Shown: in pieces, positions 27,281 through 36,799 of the stretch
How positions within the stretch are numbered: position 1 is the stretch's first letter
Layout of the letters: the number at the start of each line of letters is the position of its first letter
Assembly (NCBI RefSeq): GCF_935822925.1
Contig: NZ_CAKXZS010000001.1
Coordinates: forward strand, 1 to 64,000
Reading direction: 5' to 3'
DNA from: Mesorhizobium ventifaucium
GTDB lineage: Bacteria; Pseudomonadota; Alphaproteobacteria; Rhizobiales; Rhizobiaceae
Length of the DNA stretch: 64,000 nucleotides
The notes under the pieces: generated by a model
Database searches by the model: none
What the model saw: only the letters and a program-made list of their open reading frames with translations
What the model was told of the DNA's origin: nothing
Position numbers and translations under genes: made by a program

Positions 27281-27516
27281 TCGGGTGGTTACCTTTCTTC
27301 ATTTCATCCATTTCGGCTCGTGCGACAGGAAGCCGTTCGGCAGCTTTCGCCGCTTCGTACCCAGGCAATTCAAAACCCGTGCCAGTTCGGCGGCCTGGGA
27401 TAATTGCAATTCTTTTCAAGCGGTTGACCGAAGGGATTTAAAAAATGGCCAAGCAAGTCCGTGTAGCGGACCCGACAAAGGGACAGGTGTGCAACAGCTC
27501 CTAACTTCGTCGGTAG

Positions 27517-27530
27517 GGCTCTGTTGCAAA
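27517..27530 (+). repeat. Solitary IS6-family terminal inverted repeat
   Basis: The 14 bases GGCTCTGTTGCAAA match the terminal repeat of IS6-family elements such as IS6100. No IS6 transposase or second end was found nearby, so this is an orphan element end, or the start of an element whose body has been replaced. Confidence 0.5.
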
Positions 27531-27994
27531 TATGGCTTTAGACGTTATGACCGTGGTGTGAGCGGCGGGCCGCCCTTAGTTAGTTAGATTTCCGCTGCTG
27601 GCGGTCGCTTTGGCTCAAGCCTCTACTTTCTGAAGGCGGTTTCGAGCATGGTCATTGCTTCCGACATCGTCGACGGATGTTCCGAGCCACATATGCGATG
27701 GCGCGGCGGTCGTCGGCGTACCGGCTATTGACGTAATCCCGCATAGGGGAACTGCGTTTGGTCCGACTCTGGAAGGTGCGCCAGGTCGCCCCCTCCATCG
27801 TGTCAAACACCCTGTCGACAAAGACGACAGGCACCTGCCCGATTGCGGACCCAGTCTCTGGAACCGGACTGATCACAGCGAATTTAGAAGAAGCCACGAA
27901 ATCGTCGGACATCGGACAGCGCGCATAGCAGTCGAATGACGCGTGAATCCCGCTTCCCGCGGAGAATTCTACCCGCCATTCCTGGGAAGACGGT
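27531..27994. other. Unassigned remnant region
   Basis: No intact gene. The minus-strand frame ending at 27652 contains VDRVFDTMEGATWRTFQSRT and RYADDRRAIAYVARNIRRR, which looks like real coding sequence, and in another frame MSEAMTMLETAFRK may be its end, suggesting a frameshifted C-terminus of an unknown protein. I cannot name the family. Confidence 0.3.
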
Positions 27995-28095
27995 GGGCAA
28001 CCGACACTACTGCCGGGTTTGTCGAGTGAGCGACACGGGTTGTTCGGCTTGGCTCCAGCTCCCACCATCATTCAAGTCATTGAATAGTATCGAGA
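27995..28095 (+). repeat. ~100-bp repeat, copy A (inverted relative to copy B at 50171-50270)
   Basis: This stretch is nearly identical to the reverse complement of 50171-50270; I count one single-base indel and about four mismatches. It begins GGGCAACCGACACTACTGCC. It directly precedes the truncated LysR-type gene, so its insertion probably removed that gene's N-terminus. The identity of the element is unknown; an IS end or a MITE-like piece is possible. Confidence 0.75.
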
Positions 28096-28124
28096 ACACT
28101 TATTCTGAGGCTTTCATGCGCAGT

Positions 28125-28480
28125 TGGCACGATTTTTGAAGCTTCCTCCTAGGAAGGCGGCAGGAGCTGCCGATTATCTGGCCTTGCCGGCGGTCACGAC
28201 CGGCCAGACCTTGCTGGTGACGCCCCATATCGTCGTTGCGGATCTGATCAGACAAGGCCTCCTGGAAGTGATTCCCGGCTCGCGTGCGCCGAGCGGCATG
28301 CTGGCCTATGCGGTCGACCGCAGCGGCAATCCGGCTCTCGCCCGAGCCTTCTGCCGTTGGCTTACCCGGCTCTGCCGGAAAAAGACGGAGGAGGAGAACA
28401 CCGGGAAAATCGTCGATCGAAAATCTGCAGCATGCCTGCGGCCGCATTCTCGCCGCCTGCGAAGCCCTTTCGGAAGGTGA
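28125..28480 (+). pseudogene. LysR-type regulator, C-terminal fragment
   Basis: The frame carries the end of a LysR substrate-binding domain: TLLVTPHIVVADLIRQGLLE, the loop RAPSGMLAYAVDRSGNPA and LARAFCRWLTRL. The DNA-binding domain and most of the effector domain are missing; the ~100-bp repeat and an unassigned remnant lie upstream. Its last codons change frame near 28390. Located just before and co-directional with a palA-like gene; LysR regulators of phosphonate catabolism (PalR) are known beside palA in Variovorax, so this may be the remains of one (inference). Confidence 0.55.
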
Positions 28481-28488
28481 GAATACCT

Positions 28489-29357
28489 ATGAGCAAAGCA
28501 AAGCAACTGCGTGAGCGCATGGCCGATCGCGGCCTCGTCCACATCATGGCGGCCCATAGCCCGCTATCGGCCATCCTGGCCCAGGAGGCCGGCTTCGACG
28601 GTCTGTGGGCGTCTGGCTTCGAGCTTTCGGCGCTTTACGGTCTTGCCGATATGAGCCTGATCACGATGACCCAGCATCTCGATATGCGGGCGATCGCCAG
28701 TCAGTCGTCTCTGCCGATCGTCGCCGATATCGACACCGGCTACGGCAACGCCCTGAATGTCATCCACGCCATCCGCGAATACGAAAAGGCGGGGACGGCT
28801 GCCGTTGTGATCGAGGACAAGACCTTTCCGAAGGTCACCAGCCTTGCGGCCGACGGCCGTCAGGAGCTGCTTCGGATCGAGGAATTCCGGGGCAAGATCG
28901 AAGCTGCGGTCTCGACGCGCAGCGATCCGGACTTCCTTGTCATCGCCCGCACGGAAGCCTTGATCGCAGGGCTGGGCGAAGACGAGGCGCTGAAGCGCGG
29001 CATGGCCTATGCCGAGGCCGGCGCCGACATGATCTTGATTCACTCAAGAAGAAGGATCCGGCCGAAATCGAGAGCTTCTCCCGTGCTTGGAAAGGGTCTG
29101 TCCCGCTAGTCATAGTTCCCAACGCTTATCCGGAACTCGACGCCACGCGCATCCGCGCACTAGGGAACATCAAGATGACGATCTACGGCAACTATGGTAT
29201 CCGCGCCGCAACGACTGCGATGCAGGATGCTTTCCGGCGGATCATCGCCGATGGCGGCGTACAGAACGTCCACAAAGACATCGTGCCCGTCGAAGAAATC
29301 TTCCGGCTTCAGAAGATGGACCAGGTCAAGGCTGACGAAAAGCGGTTCCTGGCCTGA
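28489..29357 (+). pseudogene. palA: Phosphonopyruvate hydrolase-like (PEP mutase/isocitrate lyase superfamily), frameshifted
   Basis: About 289 codons after restoring one base missing near 29044. Metal site VADIDTGYGN (Asp80, Asp82). The gating loop is EDKTFPKVTSL, with Thr117 where PEP mutase has Asn (Asn122 in mytilus mutase); phosphonopyruvate hydrolase of Variovorax Pal2 has Thr at this place, so hydrolase (phosphonopyruvate to pyruvate plus phosphate) is the better call than mutase. C-terminal frame: VPLVIVPNAYPELDATRIRA and IKMTIYGNYGIRAATTAMQD. ATG 28489 with GGAAGGTGAG upstream. As written the product would lose its last third. Confidence 0.75.
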
Positions 29358-30180
29358 CACTGTCTGCGCCGAGCTGAAGCACTCGAGAACCTGCAATCGC
29401 TGCGTTCCCGTTGATGGCGGCCGAGCCAGGCGGTCGTCAACTCGGCTCCATTTTAGGATCGTAACGATGCTTGACCTGATTTAGTAGTGTGGTGCTACGC
29501 GGGTCCGTTCATGGCCCCGCTTCCGCTGTTCATGGGGAGCCGAACAGTTGGCAAATTTCGCCTGGCGACGAGAGTGGCCGGGGCGGCGACAATGGGGTCG
29601 ACACCAGACCGGCATGATCGGGGTGGATACCTGTCTGACGGCTTTTGGGCGCCGAAGTTAGGAAGTGGCTCTAGCTACAGCCGAATACCGCCATCGCACT
29701 TGCTGTACACAGTCCATGGTCCTTCACGGTACATCCATGCACGCGGGAGAGGATGGGAACCGCCACCGAGGAGCCTTGCCGTCGATGCGCATGACTGCAT
29801 CATGGGTTCGGATCGTTGCGATCCGCCGAATACAAGGTTGTGGCGCCTTTGCTGTCACGCCAGGCAGGCTCCCCTCAGGCCGCCCTTGCGCGCCAATCGC
29901 CGATCGGCTCCCGCCCAGACCCAGACCCGTCGATACTCCAATGCGAGGACTGTCATGACGTCCCTTCCCGGCAACGATAGCGCTGAGCTCGAGCCTGTCC
30001 AGGACGCTGCGCGCTGGCTGCGCCGGTGCCCCGCAAGAGGGGCATCCTGAACAGGCTCTGCGCGCGGCGCTCCGCCAGAAAGTAGGTCGGAACGGAGGGA
30101 TGGCCGCAAACCGTCGAACAAAGGGATGCCCATCGAAAAATAATCCCCTTGACAGCAAAAGCCCCATACAAAGGCGCCAC
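29358..30180. other. No recognisable gene
   Basis: 820 bases without a supported gene. The open frame at 29487-30050 (187 codons) and an overlapping minus-strand frame at 29724-30167 both lack recognisable domains and ribosome-binding sites. Given decayed genes on both sides, this is probably eroded coding sequence. Confidence 0.35.
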
Positions 30181-30184
30181 GGTC

Positions 30185-31129
30185 CGTTATCGACGCGATT
30201 AATCAGTCAGACCTGATCGTGGCGCTGGGCGACGTCTTCGGCTCAGGTCATGCGAGCATCATGATCCCAAGCACCGGCAGACAATAAGGACCTGGGACGG
30301 CCAGCTCGTATTCCTCGGAATGGCGGAGCAAGCGGCGGGATTCACGCACTATGTCGCCGCCCTCGACCAGCACGCATTCTTGGAGCCTTCCTTGCAAGCC
30401 TCTGGCGCGCAAGCGCAAGACGGGAAGGGCGCTAGTCTAGCGTTCGTGTTGAGGAAGATGGCGAAAGCGCCTGGGACGGCGACCGCGGAACCGAGATCCC
30501 GCAATAGGAGATCGCCGAACTGCCGAAGGTGTTGCCAACGCTTGTTCCCGCGGGGCTGACCTATGCCGAACTGTTCCGCACGATCAATGAAGCGGCGTTT
30601 CTCGATGCGTCATTCACCGTCATTCCGGACACTTTCCTTGGAATCTATTCTGCCGCCTTGACGACCCAACTGCGGATGCCCAGCCAGAACTGTTTCATCA
30701 GCAGCGCGCTGTGGCCTCGATCGGGCATTCATGGGGGCCGCCGTCGGCGGCGCCATCCCGGGGGAAAAGCGACCGCGGGTCATCTGCGGCGACGGCGGCT
30801 TTCAGATGACGGCGCAGGCATTGTCGACCATGGCAAAGATGAACATGAACGCCGTCGTCATCGTGGTCGACAACGGCCTCTACGGCTATGAGCAGTACCT
30901 CCTCGATCCGCGCTATTACAGGAGCACGACAACTCTGCCGCTGCCTTGTGCCGAGCTTTCCCGCTGGGACTATTGCGGCCTTGCCGCGGCAATGGGAGTT
31001 GGGCTGACGGCGAAGGCTGATTCTGTGGCGTCTCTCCGAATGGCTTTGGCGAATGCAAAGGGCCATACCGGCGGACTGTCGCTTGTACAGGCGATAGTGC
31101 AGTCGCGTTCGCTTCCGCCGGGCCCATAA
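30185..31129 (+). pseudogene. Thiamine-diphosphate-dependent decarboxylase-like gene, heavily decayed
   Basis: Pieces in different frames: DLIVALGDVFGSGHASIMI (from about 30200), FLGMAEQAAGFTHYVAALDQ (about 30310), TYAELFRTINEAAFLDASFT (about 30560) and the C-terminal ThDP domain from about 30725, HSWGPP/MGAAVGGAIPGEKRPRVICG then DGGFQMTAQALSTMAKMNMN and VDNGLYGYEQYL. The GDGGFQ...N pattern is the ThDP-Mg motif of indolepyruvate/benzoylformate/phosphonopyruvate-type decarboxylases. At least three frame changes, so non-functional. Lying after a palA-like gene, it may have belonged to the same phosphonate or 2-oxoacid pathway. Confidence 0.6.
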
Positions 31130-31141
31130 GGAGCTGGCGGT

Positions 31142-32143
31142 TTACGCCAGTGCTTGGAAACCCGGCCAAAATAGCTCGAACTTGCCCGTGATAGGGTAGG
31201 CGATTCCAAAGCCGTTGGAGATCGCGAGGAGTTGATCCTCCTCATTTGGTTTCTTCTCAAGGACGATCAGCAGCGACATATTCTCCTTGGCGCGCTGCCT
31301 ATAATCGAGCAACTGCCCCATAGCGGTTCGAATTGCGTATCGGGCGTTCGCCAGCTCGCATGGCTTTATTTCGGCAAGAATCGTGCCCCTGGTTCCATCG
31401 CGGTACCGAAGATCGACACCTGCCACGTTAGGCTTCAGGTCGCTGGCTCCGTTCAACACAAGGAAGTGTTCGAACCGCGCCTGTAGATTGCTGTGTTTCG
31501 GAGTGATCTGGGCCTCGTATGCCTTCACGTATCGAAGGTAGGCATCGCTGGCGGCGGAGGGGGTGTTACACCCTGCCATTTTTCTATCTGTTGTTTTTGC
31601 GCTTGGGCCGAATAAGCCGTCTAAGCAGCGGCGCGTTTGCCTCACGAACTCGCGAACCTCAGGGGGGCTATCTTTGGACGGTATCCACCAAGGCGTATGG
31701 CCCATCCACCCAGGACCTCGCCCTAAAGGCAAAGTGCGGCCCTCAAGTTCCAAGCGTTGCACGTCCTTTGCTAGGGCACGAATTCGATAGGTAGTCACTT
31801 CATCCCGGCGATGCTGCTTAGACGGAGGTCTCACAAACTCTTGCCGCTCGCGGAAGACAGTCGCGTTGCGGTACCAACCGACGACTTTTCGGCCCCTTTC
31901 ATCTGGATCAGTCGCCGTCCATATGACGTCAATACCTTCAACAGAGTCACCAATTCCTCCGATAGTCTCGATTCGGATTTTTCGGTCCTTTTTTCCTTGG
32001 ATGGTCTCCACGTGGCCATAAACATAACCGTCGCCGCAAACAGCGAAGTTGCACACCTCGTGGCCGATCTCGTTCTCCGAAACCCATTTTCCGCCCCCGA
32101 CGATTTTGTCGGGCTTGCCAACGAGGCCCTCGTATCGGCTCAT
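31142..32143 (-). CDS. Predicted PD-(D/E)XK endonuclease with N-terminal reader-like domain
   Basis: A 333-residue protein (frame open to 32242; ATG at 32143 fits the start of recognisable sequence). The C-terminal part shows a PD-(D/E)XK core: VDLRYRDGTRGTILAEIKPC gives Asp, then Glu-X-Lys, followed by YAIRTAMGQLLDYRQRA with the helix Gln-Tyr pattern of this fold. The N-terminal half has a conserved block, VIWTATDP then VVGWYRNATVFRERQEF, of a kind I associate with N-terminal modules of HNH and other restriction-type proteins. Convergent neighbours: decayed ThDP gene below, Vsr above on the same strand. Likely a restriction or modification-sensing nuclease (inference); substrate unknown. Confidence 0.6.
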   Translation of the reverse strand: MSRYEGLVGKPDKIVGGGKWVSENEIGHEVCNFAVCGDGYVYGHVETIQGKKDRKIRIETIGGIGDSVEGIDVIWTATDPDERGRKVVGWYRNATVFRERQEFVRPPSKQHRRDEVTTYRIRALAKDVQRLELEGRTLPLGRGPGWMGHTPWWIPSKDSPPEVREFVRQTRRCLDGLFGPSAKTTDRKMAGCNTPSAASDAYLRYVKAYEAQITPKHSNLQARFEHFLVLNGASDLKPNVAGVDLRYRDGTRGTILAEIKPCELANARYAIRTAMGQLLDYRQRAKENMSLLIVLEKKPNEEDQLLAISNGFGIAYPITGKFELFWPGFQALA

Positions 32144-32408
32144 CCACCCAACGTTACAGACAGCATTTGCCCCACTAAGCCTTCCTAGCTCGCCCTCACA
32201 ATTGGCAGGTTCCACTTTCCTGGCTAGGCGGCACTCCGTCAAGGTTTAAGGCGGAAGGAGGGCGCGAAAGAAGCCGCCCGCCATTTGACAGCGAATGGTC
32301 GCGAAAGCGCTGTCTGCTTGGCCAGGGTCGCTGCAAAGAGCGGCATCGGCTTCGAGGCCCAAGGTCCGGAAGCAGAGGCGTTTCGCGCGTCGGTCGACCC
32401 AGTTAGCG

Positions 32409-32870
32409 CTACCTTCCCGAACTTGAGGGTGATGCCCCTAGGAATTCAACGAGCCGTTGCTTCACGACATCAAGGTTACCCAGTTCGCACTCCCAAATGA
32501 CTAGCGTTCTCCAGCCTTGTGCCTCAAGCTCATCCAGAGCGATCTGGTCCCTCGCCGCGTTCCTGGCAAGTTTCGGCTTCCAATACTCGACCCTCGATTT
32601 AGGCTGTCGGGCGCGGTTGCACGCTGGGTCTGAATGAGAGTGCCAGAAACAACCATGCACCATGATTACCGCCCGACGCGAAGGTAGAACGATGTCCGGT
32701 TTCCCCGGAAGATCGGAACGGTGCAATCTAAAGCGATACCCAGAGCGATGCAGAATCGAACGCACGATACGCTCAGGCGCGGTATTCTTCGCCCGCACGG
32801 CGCGCATGACCGCGCTTCGCTGTTCGGAGTAAATATTGTCGGTCATGTCAAATAAATTGGGCTCGACCAC
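32409..32870 (-). CDS. vsr: Very short patch repair endonuclease (Vsr)
   Basis: A 153-residue Vsr protein, which nicks at T:G mismatches arising from deamination of 5-methylcytosine. Motifs: RSAVMRAVRAKNTAPERIVR, SGYRFRLHRSDLPGKPDIVL (catalytic Asp) and VHGCFWHSHSDPACNRA (zinc and active-site His residues), then LEAQGWRTLVIWECEL. It is divergent from the cytosine-5 methyltransferase gene at 33045, the usual Vsr/C5-methyltransferase pairing, and presumably protects the methylated sites of this locus. ATG 32846 (MTDNIYSEQ) is an alternative start. Confidence 0.93.
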   Translation of the reverse strand: MVEPNLFDMTDNIYSEQRSAVMRAVRAKNTAPERIVRSILHRSGYRFRLHRSDLPGKPDIVLPSRRAVIMVHGCFWHSHSDPACNRARQPKSRVEYWKPKLARNAARDQIALDELEAQGWRTLVIWECELGNLDVVKQRLVEFLGASPSSSGR

Positions 32871-33044
32871 TTAATGCGCAACATTTATCGCGGAGTTTGC
32901 CGTCAGCTAGAGGACCAGGCAATTAACAATTCTGTGGCCTTATCGTTTGGCTCCTCAACGAAGCTTGCAGACGCCGTTCGTCTCTCCTAAAAGGAGAATC
33001 GGCAAATCACATTAGGTGAAGCAAGTTCGCGAACAGCAGCCGAA

Positions 33045-34289
33045 ATGGCTCCGCCAGTGTCGAGGAGAGTGGTAATTCCCAATGGCGAGGGGGCGTTCTT
33101 GGGGGCAACATACAAGTACTACGAGTTCTTCGCCGGCGCGGGTATGGCACGTGCCGGACTTGAGGGTGGCTGGAAGTGCGTATTCGCAAATGATTGCGAC
33201 GAACTGAAGCGGACATCCTACGCGGAGAACTGGGGCGACGATCATTTTGACAGGCGCGACATTGCGCTAGTCGAACCCAGTGATCTTAACGGCCTGGTCG
33301 ATTTGGCATGGGCATCTTTCCCTTGCCAAGACTTGTCGCAGGCCGGCGCAAAGCTCGGCATTGGCGAAGCAGGCGGAGATGCGGCAACTCGCTCGGGCGC
33401 CGTTTGGCCGTTCCTTAGACTCATGCGATGCCTAGCGGACGAACGGCGACATCCCGTCTTGCTCGCGCTTGAGAACGTCGTTGGGCTTCTCTACGCGAAC
33501 GGCGGCGCGGATTTCAGGGCCATCTGCACGGCACTGAGCGAAATCGGCTATCGCTTCGGCGCATTGATAGCGGATGCCTCGCATTTCGTGCCGCAGTCTC
33601 GCCCGCGCGTATTCATTATCGCGTTGCGTCGGGACGTTCCGTTGCCAACCGGAGTTCATGCCGAGCTTCCTACAAACCCTTGGCATACGCAGATTCTTTT
33701 GCGCGCCCGCGCAGGCCTTGGAGCCGCTGATGCGGCGAACTGGGTGTGGTGGACCCCCGGCGATCCGCCCGCGACATCGCGCGTCCGGCTCACCGACGTG
33801 ATCGACCTTAGCGACGATGCCGAGTGGAACTCCGATGATGCAACAAATCGGCTGCTGGGGATGATGTCCAAAACCCAGCTGATCCGGCTCGCGGAGGCGA
33901 AAGCCATGGGTAAACCTGTGATCGGCAGCCTTTACCTCAGGATGCGCCCAAACGGTAAGGCAGGGAACATTCAGCGCGCGGAGATCGCATTCGGCGAGAC
34001 ACTCGGGTGTCTGCGAACCCCCAAGGGCGGCGCCTCCAGGCCACGGATCGTCGTGGTCGACGGCGAGAGAGTGCGCACGCGGCTGCTTTCCGAACGCGAG
34101 GCTGCTTCACTGATGGGCCTGGGCAGCGACTTCATACTCCCCAAGACTTATAACGAATGCTTCCGTTTAATTGGCGACGGCGTTGTCCCTGCGGTGGTTC
34201 GGTTCCTGGCCGACACTCTGCTTGAGCCGCTGGCAAGTCACGCGAAGGCGTTTGTCAGCCAGTCGGCGGACCAGAAAGCGTCCGCATGA
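33045..34289 (+). CDS. druM: DNA cytosine-5 methyltransferase of Druantia type II (DruM)
   Basis: A 414-residue C5-methyltransferase. Motif I YEFFAGAGMARAGLEGGW (about residue 27), motif IV SFPCQDLSQAG with the catalytic Cys (about residue 92), motif VI ENVVGLL and motif VIII VPQSRPRVFIIALR, ending with motif X IGDGVVPAVVRFLADTLL. The four-gene run that follows (unknown, unknown, giant helicase) matches the published Druantia type II order DruM-DruF-DruG-DruE. Within the system it may mark self DNA. TGA overlaps the next ATG (ATGA). ATG 33045 is the furthest-upstream reasonable start. Confidence 0.88.
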   Translation: MAPPVSRRVVIPNGEGAFLGATYKYYEFFAGAGMARAGLEGGWKCVFANDCDELKRTSYAENWGDDHFDRRDIALVEPSDLNGLVDLAWASFPCQDLSQAGAKLGIGEAGGDAATRSGAVWPFLRLMRCLADERRHPVLLALENVVGLLYANGGADFRAICTALSEIGYRFGALIADASHFVPQSRPRVFIIALRRDVPLPTGVHAELPTNPWHTQILLRARAGLGAADAANWVWWTPGDPPATSRVRLTDVIDLSDDAEWNSDDATNRLLGMMSKTQLIRLAEAKAMGKPVIGSLYLRMRPNGKAGNIQRAEIAFGETLGCLRTPKGGASRPRIVVVDGERVRTRLLSEREAASLMGLGSDFILPKTYNECFRLIGDGVVPAVVRFLADTLLEPLASHAKAFVSQSADQKASA

Positions 34290-36799
34290 ATGCGGCCGCA
34301 CAGGCATCGGACGGCTTCCCGGCAACCTTGCGTGACTGGGAACATACCCTCACCAGAGCGCTGCTGCGTGCAGACGGCGGCAACGCCGATCCCCTCCGAT
34401 CTTTCGAGATAACGCCGGAAACTCTAGCGAAGCATTGCGGACACACGCCTGACCAGGCGAAGGAAGCCGAGCGCGCCTTCAAACGCGCCCTTCTCAGGGA
34501 TCCGCGCCTTTACTGGTGCCTCCAATACGGCAGGTATTGGCCAACCACCTCGGAGGTGTCCAACTGCATGGCTATCCTCGCGCTGAGCCTCCTCGTCGAC
34601 AGCTTGTTGGACGGCGAATATGAGGGTCAGGGCCAGTACCGGGCCAAGCTTGCGCAATGGCTCGGCACACATCGTTCTCTTATGAACCTGCGCGGCATAG
34701 CCGCGATGTGGGTGGAACTCGCCACATGGCTCGACAGCAGGGTCGAGTCAGGCGCGCCCTTCCGCCGACTCGTGCTCCCCGACAGCCCGAAGACGTGGAC
34801 CCATATCGGGTACACGCGATACCTGTCATTTCCGACCAGGCGCGATGTCGCCTTGCTTCGCAGGCAGGTCGAACGAAACCCCGATATGGCCAAAGATCCG
34901 AGGGTGCTCGTAGGCGTCCTTGATCCCTTGGTCCACAGCGGCGCCGTGTCATACGGTTTTAAGAGCGCGTTCGAAGACTTCAGGCGAGCGCTTCGAGCGG
35001 GCGCCGCCTCAATAGACCATAGGTTCTGGCGCCTGGTCGCCTACGCTAGCCAACTCGCGGGCCATAAGGAGGGATCCCAGGCTTCGTTTTTCATGGAGTT
35101 CAACGAGGATGGCGAGCGTCATTACCGGGCCATGGGCGTTTCGCAGCTACTGTTTCCACCGGACATCGGAGATGCCGTGGTGTCGCCAATGCTCGGTGAT
35201 AGCAGAAACTTGGGGCCATCAATCAGGCGCGGCATTCTGTTCTTTCGTTCCAGCGGTCTCGCCAGTTGGTCAGCGGTTGGCGAGCCTCCAATGGGCGTCG
35301 GACCGTTCCATCTCGCGGTCGCCGATCGCCACGTCCGGTCCGCCTCGATCACCGGGACGCGCTTCAAGCGCTCCGGCACGTGGCACGTCACGACCTCGCC
35401 TGTTGCGCAGGGCGCAATAGCCGACGTTTTGAGCCAGCTTGGAATCCGTGACGCGAAGCAAACTGTGCGCATGATCGGCTTGGCCGACGGCGTGCGCGTG
35501 GGCAAGGATTGGCTCGGCTGGCCGCGGTACCTTCCCCTTGTCGAAGGAGCGAGCGAAGATGTCGAAGTCATGCCGCTTTCGGGCGACAACGCCTCAGCTC
35601 TTGCCTGCGTTGATGGCACGCTTAGGGCAGAACGCCCGGTCGACGGCGACTTCGCTTTAGGCGACAGCGAGGGCCGCTGGACTCGCCGGGTAAGATTTGT
35701 GCCTCTGGCTGAGGTCCATCCTAGTTTAGACGCAGCAGCCTATTCGCAGCCGTGCCAAGCGGAATGGCGTTTGGCAATTGATCGGCCAATTGATCGCGCG
35801 CAACCAACGGATACCGCGTGGACCGACCAACCTTATGAGCATCAGGATATGCTCGAGGCGCTCTACGCGTCCGGCAGAAGCGGCATTCCCGAAGGGGAAG
35901 CCGTGGCGATCATCGACCGCGCTGTCGGCTCGCGCGCTTGGGACATGTTGCGCACCCTCCAGGAAGCCTCATTTCTCAGCGCCCGACTACGCGAACGGTG
36001 GCGCGGACGCGTTTTCACGCTCGGCCACCCAACGCTGACCGAGATCAAGACCGATGGCGGCGCCGCGGTGGTGGTCTCCGGCGCGTTGCCGGCCCGCCTT
36101 GAACAGGACTTCCGGGAAACCGTGATCCTGCAGGGAGGAACTCCCTTCCGTCGATTGTTCGAGAGATCGCAGGCGCCCGCGCTGGTCGGTGCCCTTCACG
36201 TCAACGCATCCGGCCTTGCCGACGCGCTGGGCTGGGCGATCGCGGAGGGGGCCGCGTCTCCTGATGGGAGCGCCGCCACACGGCTCATTGAGACTGCGGT
36301 TGTAGGAAGGAACTATGGCGCCGCCGGAGTCTGGGACTGGTCGCTCGGTCGTTTTCGCGCGGGCGCTAGCTCGGCTGGAGCGGTATCGCTAGTCAGGCTC
36401 GTTCATCCACATCGACGAGACCACGATTTGTACCGCGTGACCGGCGTAAGGCAGCGCACCTTCACTTCTCGCCACGCCGCGATCCTCGATGCACATCTTC
36501 AGGCGAGTCGGCCGCTCTTCCGGCTTCACGAGGGCAGGATCAGGCGTATCCCGGTTGAGGGCGCGCTTCCGCTTGAGGTCGCCACGGCGCTGCGGCTGCG
36601 GCGTCTGGTGAACGCAGGGACCTCCGCTCATGGTTGGGAGTACGCAGTTTCCCTAGATGATACTAGATGGTTGGCCGGGCTGATGCCGGGTTTGATTGAA
36701 GGGGTACGTCACTCGGCCGACGCCGACCCTGCCCGGACTTCCCGCCGCGGCCGCGGCGCGCGCCGGCCGCTATGGATCGGAGGAGGAATCGGGGCATGA
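34286..36799 (+). CDS. druF: Druantia type II protein DruF (unknown function)
   Basis: An 837-residue protein without a domain I recognise. It is soluble-looking, with no membrane segments and no Walker or nuclease motif visible. An N-terminal helical region (about 1-130, e.g. TPDQAKEAERAFKRALLRDP) is followed by mixed alpha/beta sequence. The name is given from position between DruM and DruG and from size, not from motifs. It overlaps druM by ATGA and ends in the ATGA that starts druG, so the four proteins are probably made in fixed proportion. Confidence 0.7.
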   Translation: MNAAAQASDGFPATLRDWEHTLTRALLRADGGNADPLRSFEITPETLAKHCGHTPDQAKEAERAFKRALLRDPRLYWCLQYGRYWPTTSEVSNCMAILALSLLVDSLLDGEYEGQGQYRAKLAQWLGTHRSLMNLRGIAAMWVELATWLDSRVESGAPFRRLVLPDSPKTWTHIGYTRYLSFPTRRDVALLRRQVERNPDMAKDPRVLVGVLDPLVHSGAVSYGFKSAFEDFRRALRAGAASIDHRFWRLVAYASQLAGHKEGSQASFFMEFNEDGERHYRAMGVSQLLFPPDIGDAVVSPMLGDSRNLGPSIRRGILFFRSSGLASWSAVGEPPMGVGPFHLAVADRHVRSASITGTRFKRSGTWHVTTSPVAQGAIADVLSQLGIRDAKQTVRMIGLADGVRVGKDWLGWPRYLPLVEGASEDVEVMPLSGDNASALACVDGTLRAERPVDGDFALGDSEGRWTRRVRFVPLAEVHPSLDAAAYSQPCQAEWRLAIDRPIDRAQPTDTAWTDQPYEHQDMLEALYASGRSGIPEGEAVAIIDRAVGSRAWDMLRTLQEASFLSARLRERWRGRVFTLGHPTLTEIKTDGGAAVVVSGALPARLEQDFRETVILQGGTPFRRLFERSQAPALVGALHVNASGLADALGWAIAEGAASPDGSAATRLIETAVVGRNYGAAGVWDWSLGRFRAGASSAGAVSLVRLVHPHRRDHDLYRVTGVRQRTFTSRHAAILDAHLQASRPLFRLHEGRIRRIPVEGALPLEVATALRLRRLVNAGTSAHGWEYAVSLDDTRWLAGLMPGLIEGVRHSADADPARTSRRGRGARRPLWIGGGIGA

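Noticed and set aside
28489..29357. Calling the enzyme PEP mutase and the region a phosphonate biosynthesis cluster
   Set aside because: The gating loop carries Thr where the mutase has Asn, and no phosphonopyruvate-coupled biosynthetic partner is intact; hydrolase fits better.
29487..30050. 187-codon open frame between decayed genes
   Set aside because: No family resemblance or start signal, and an equally long frame lies opposite; kept only as an unassigned region.
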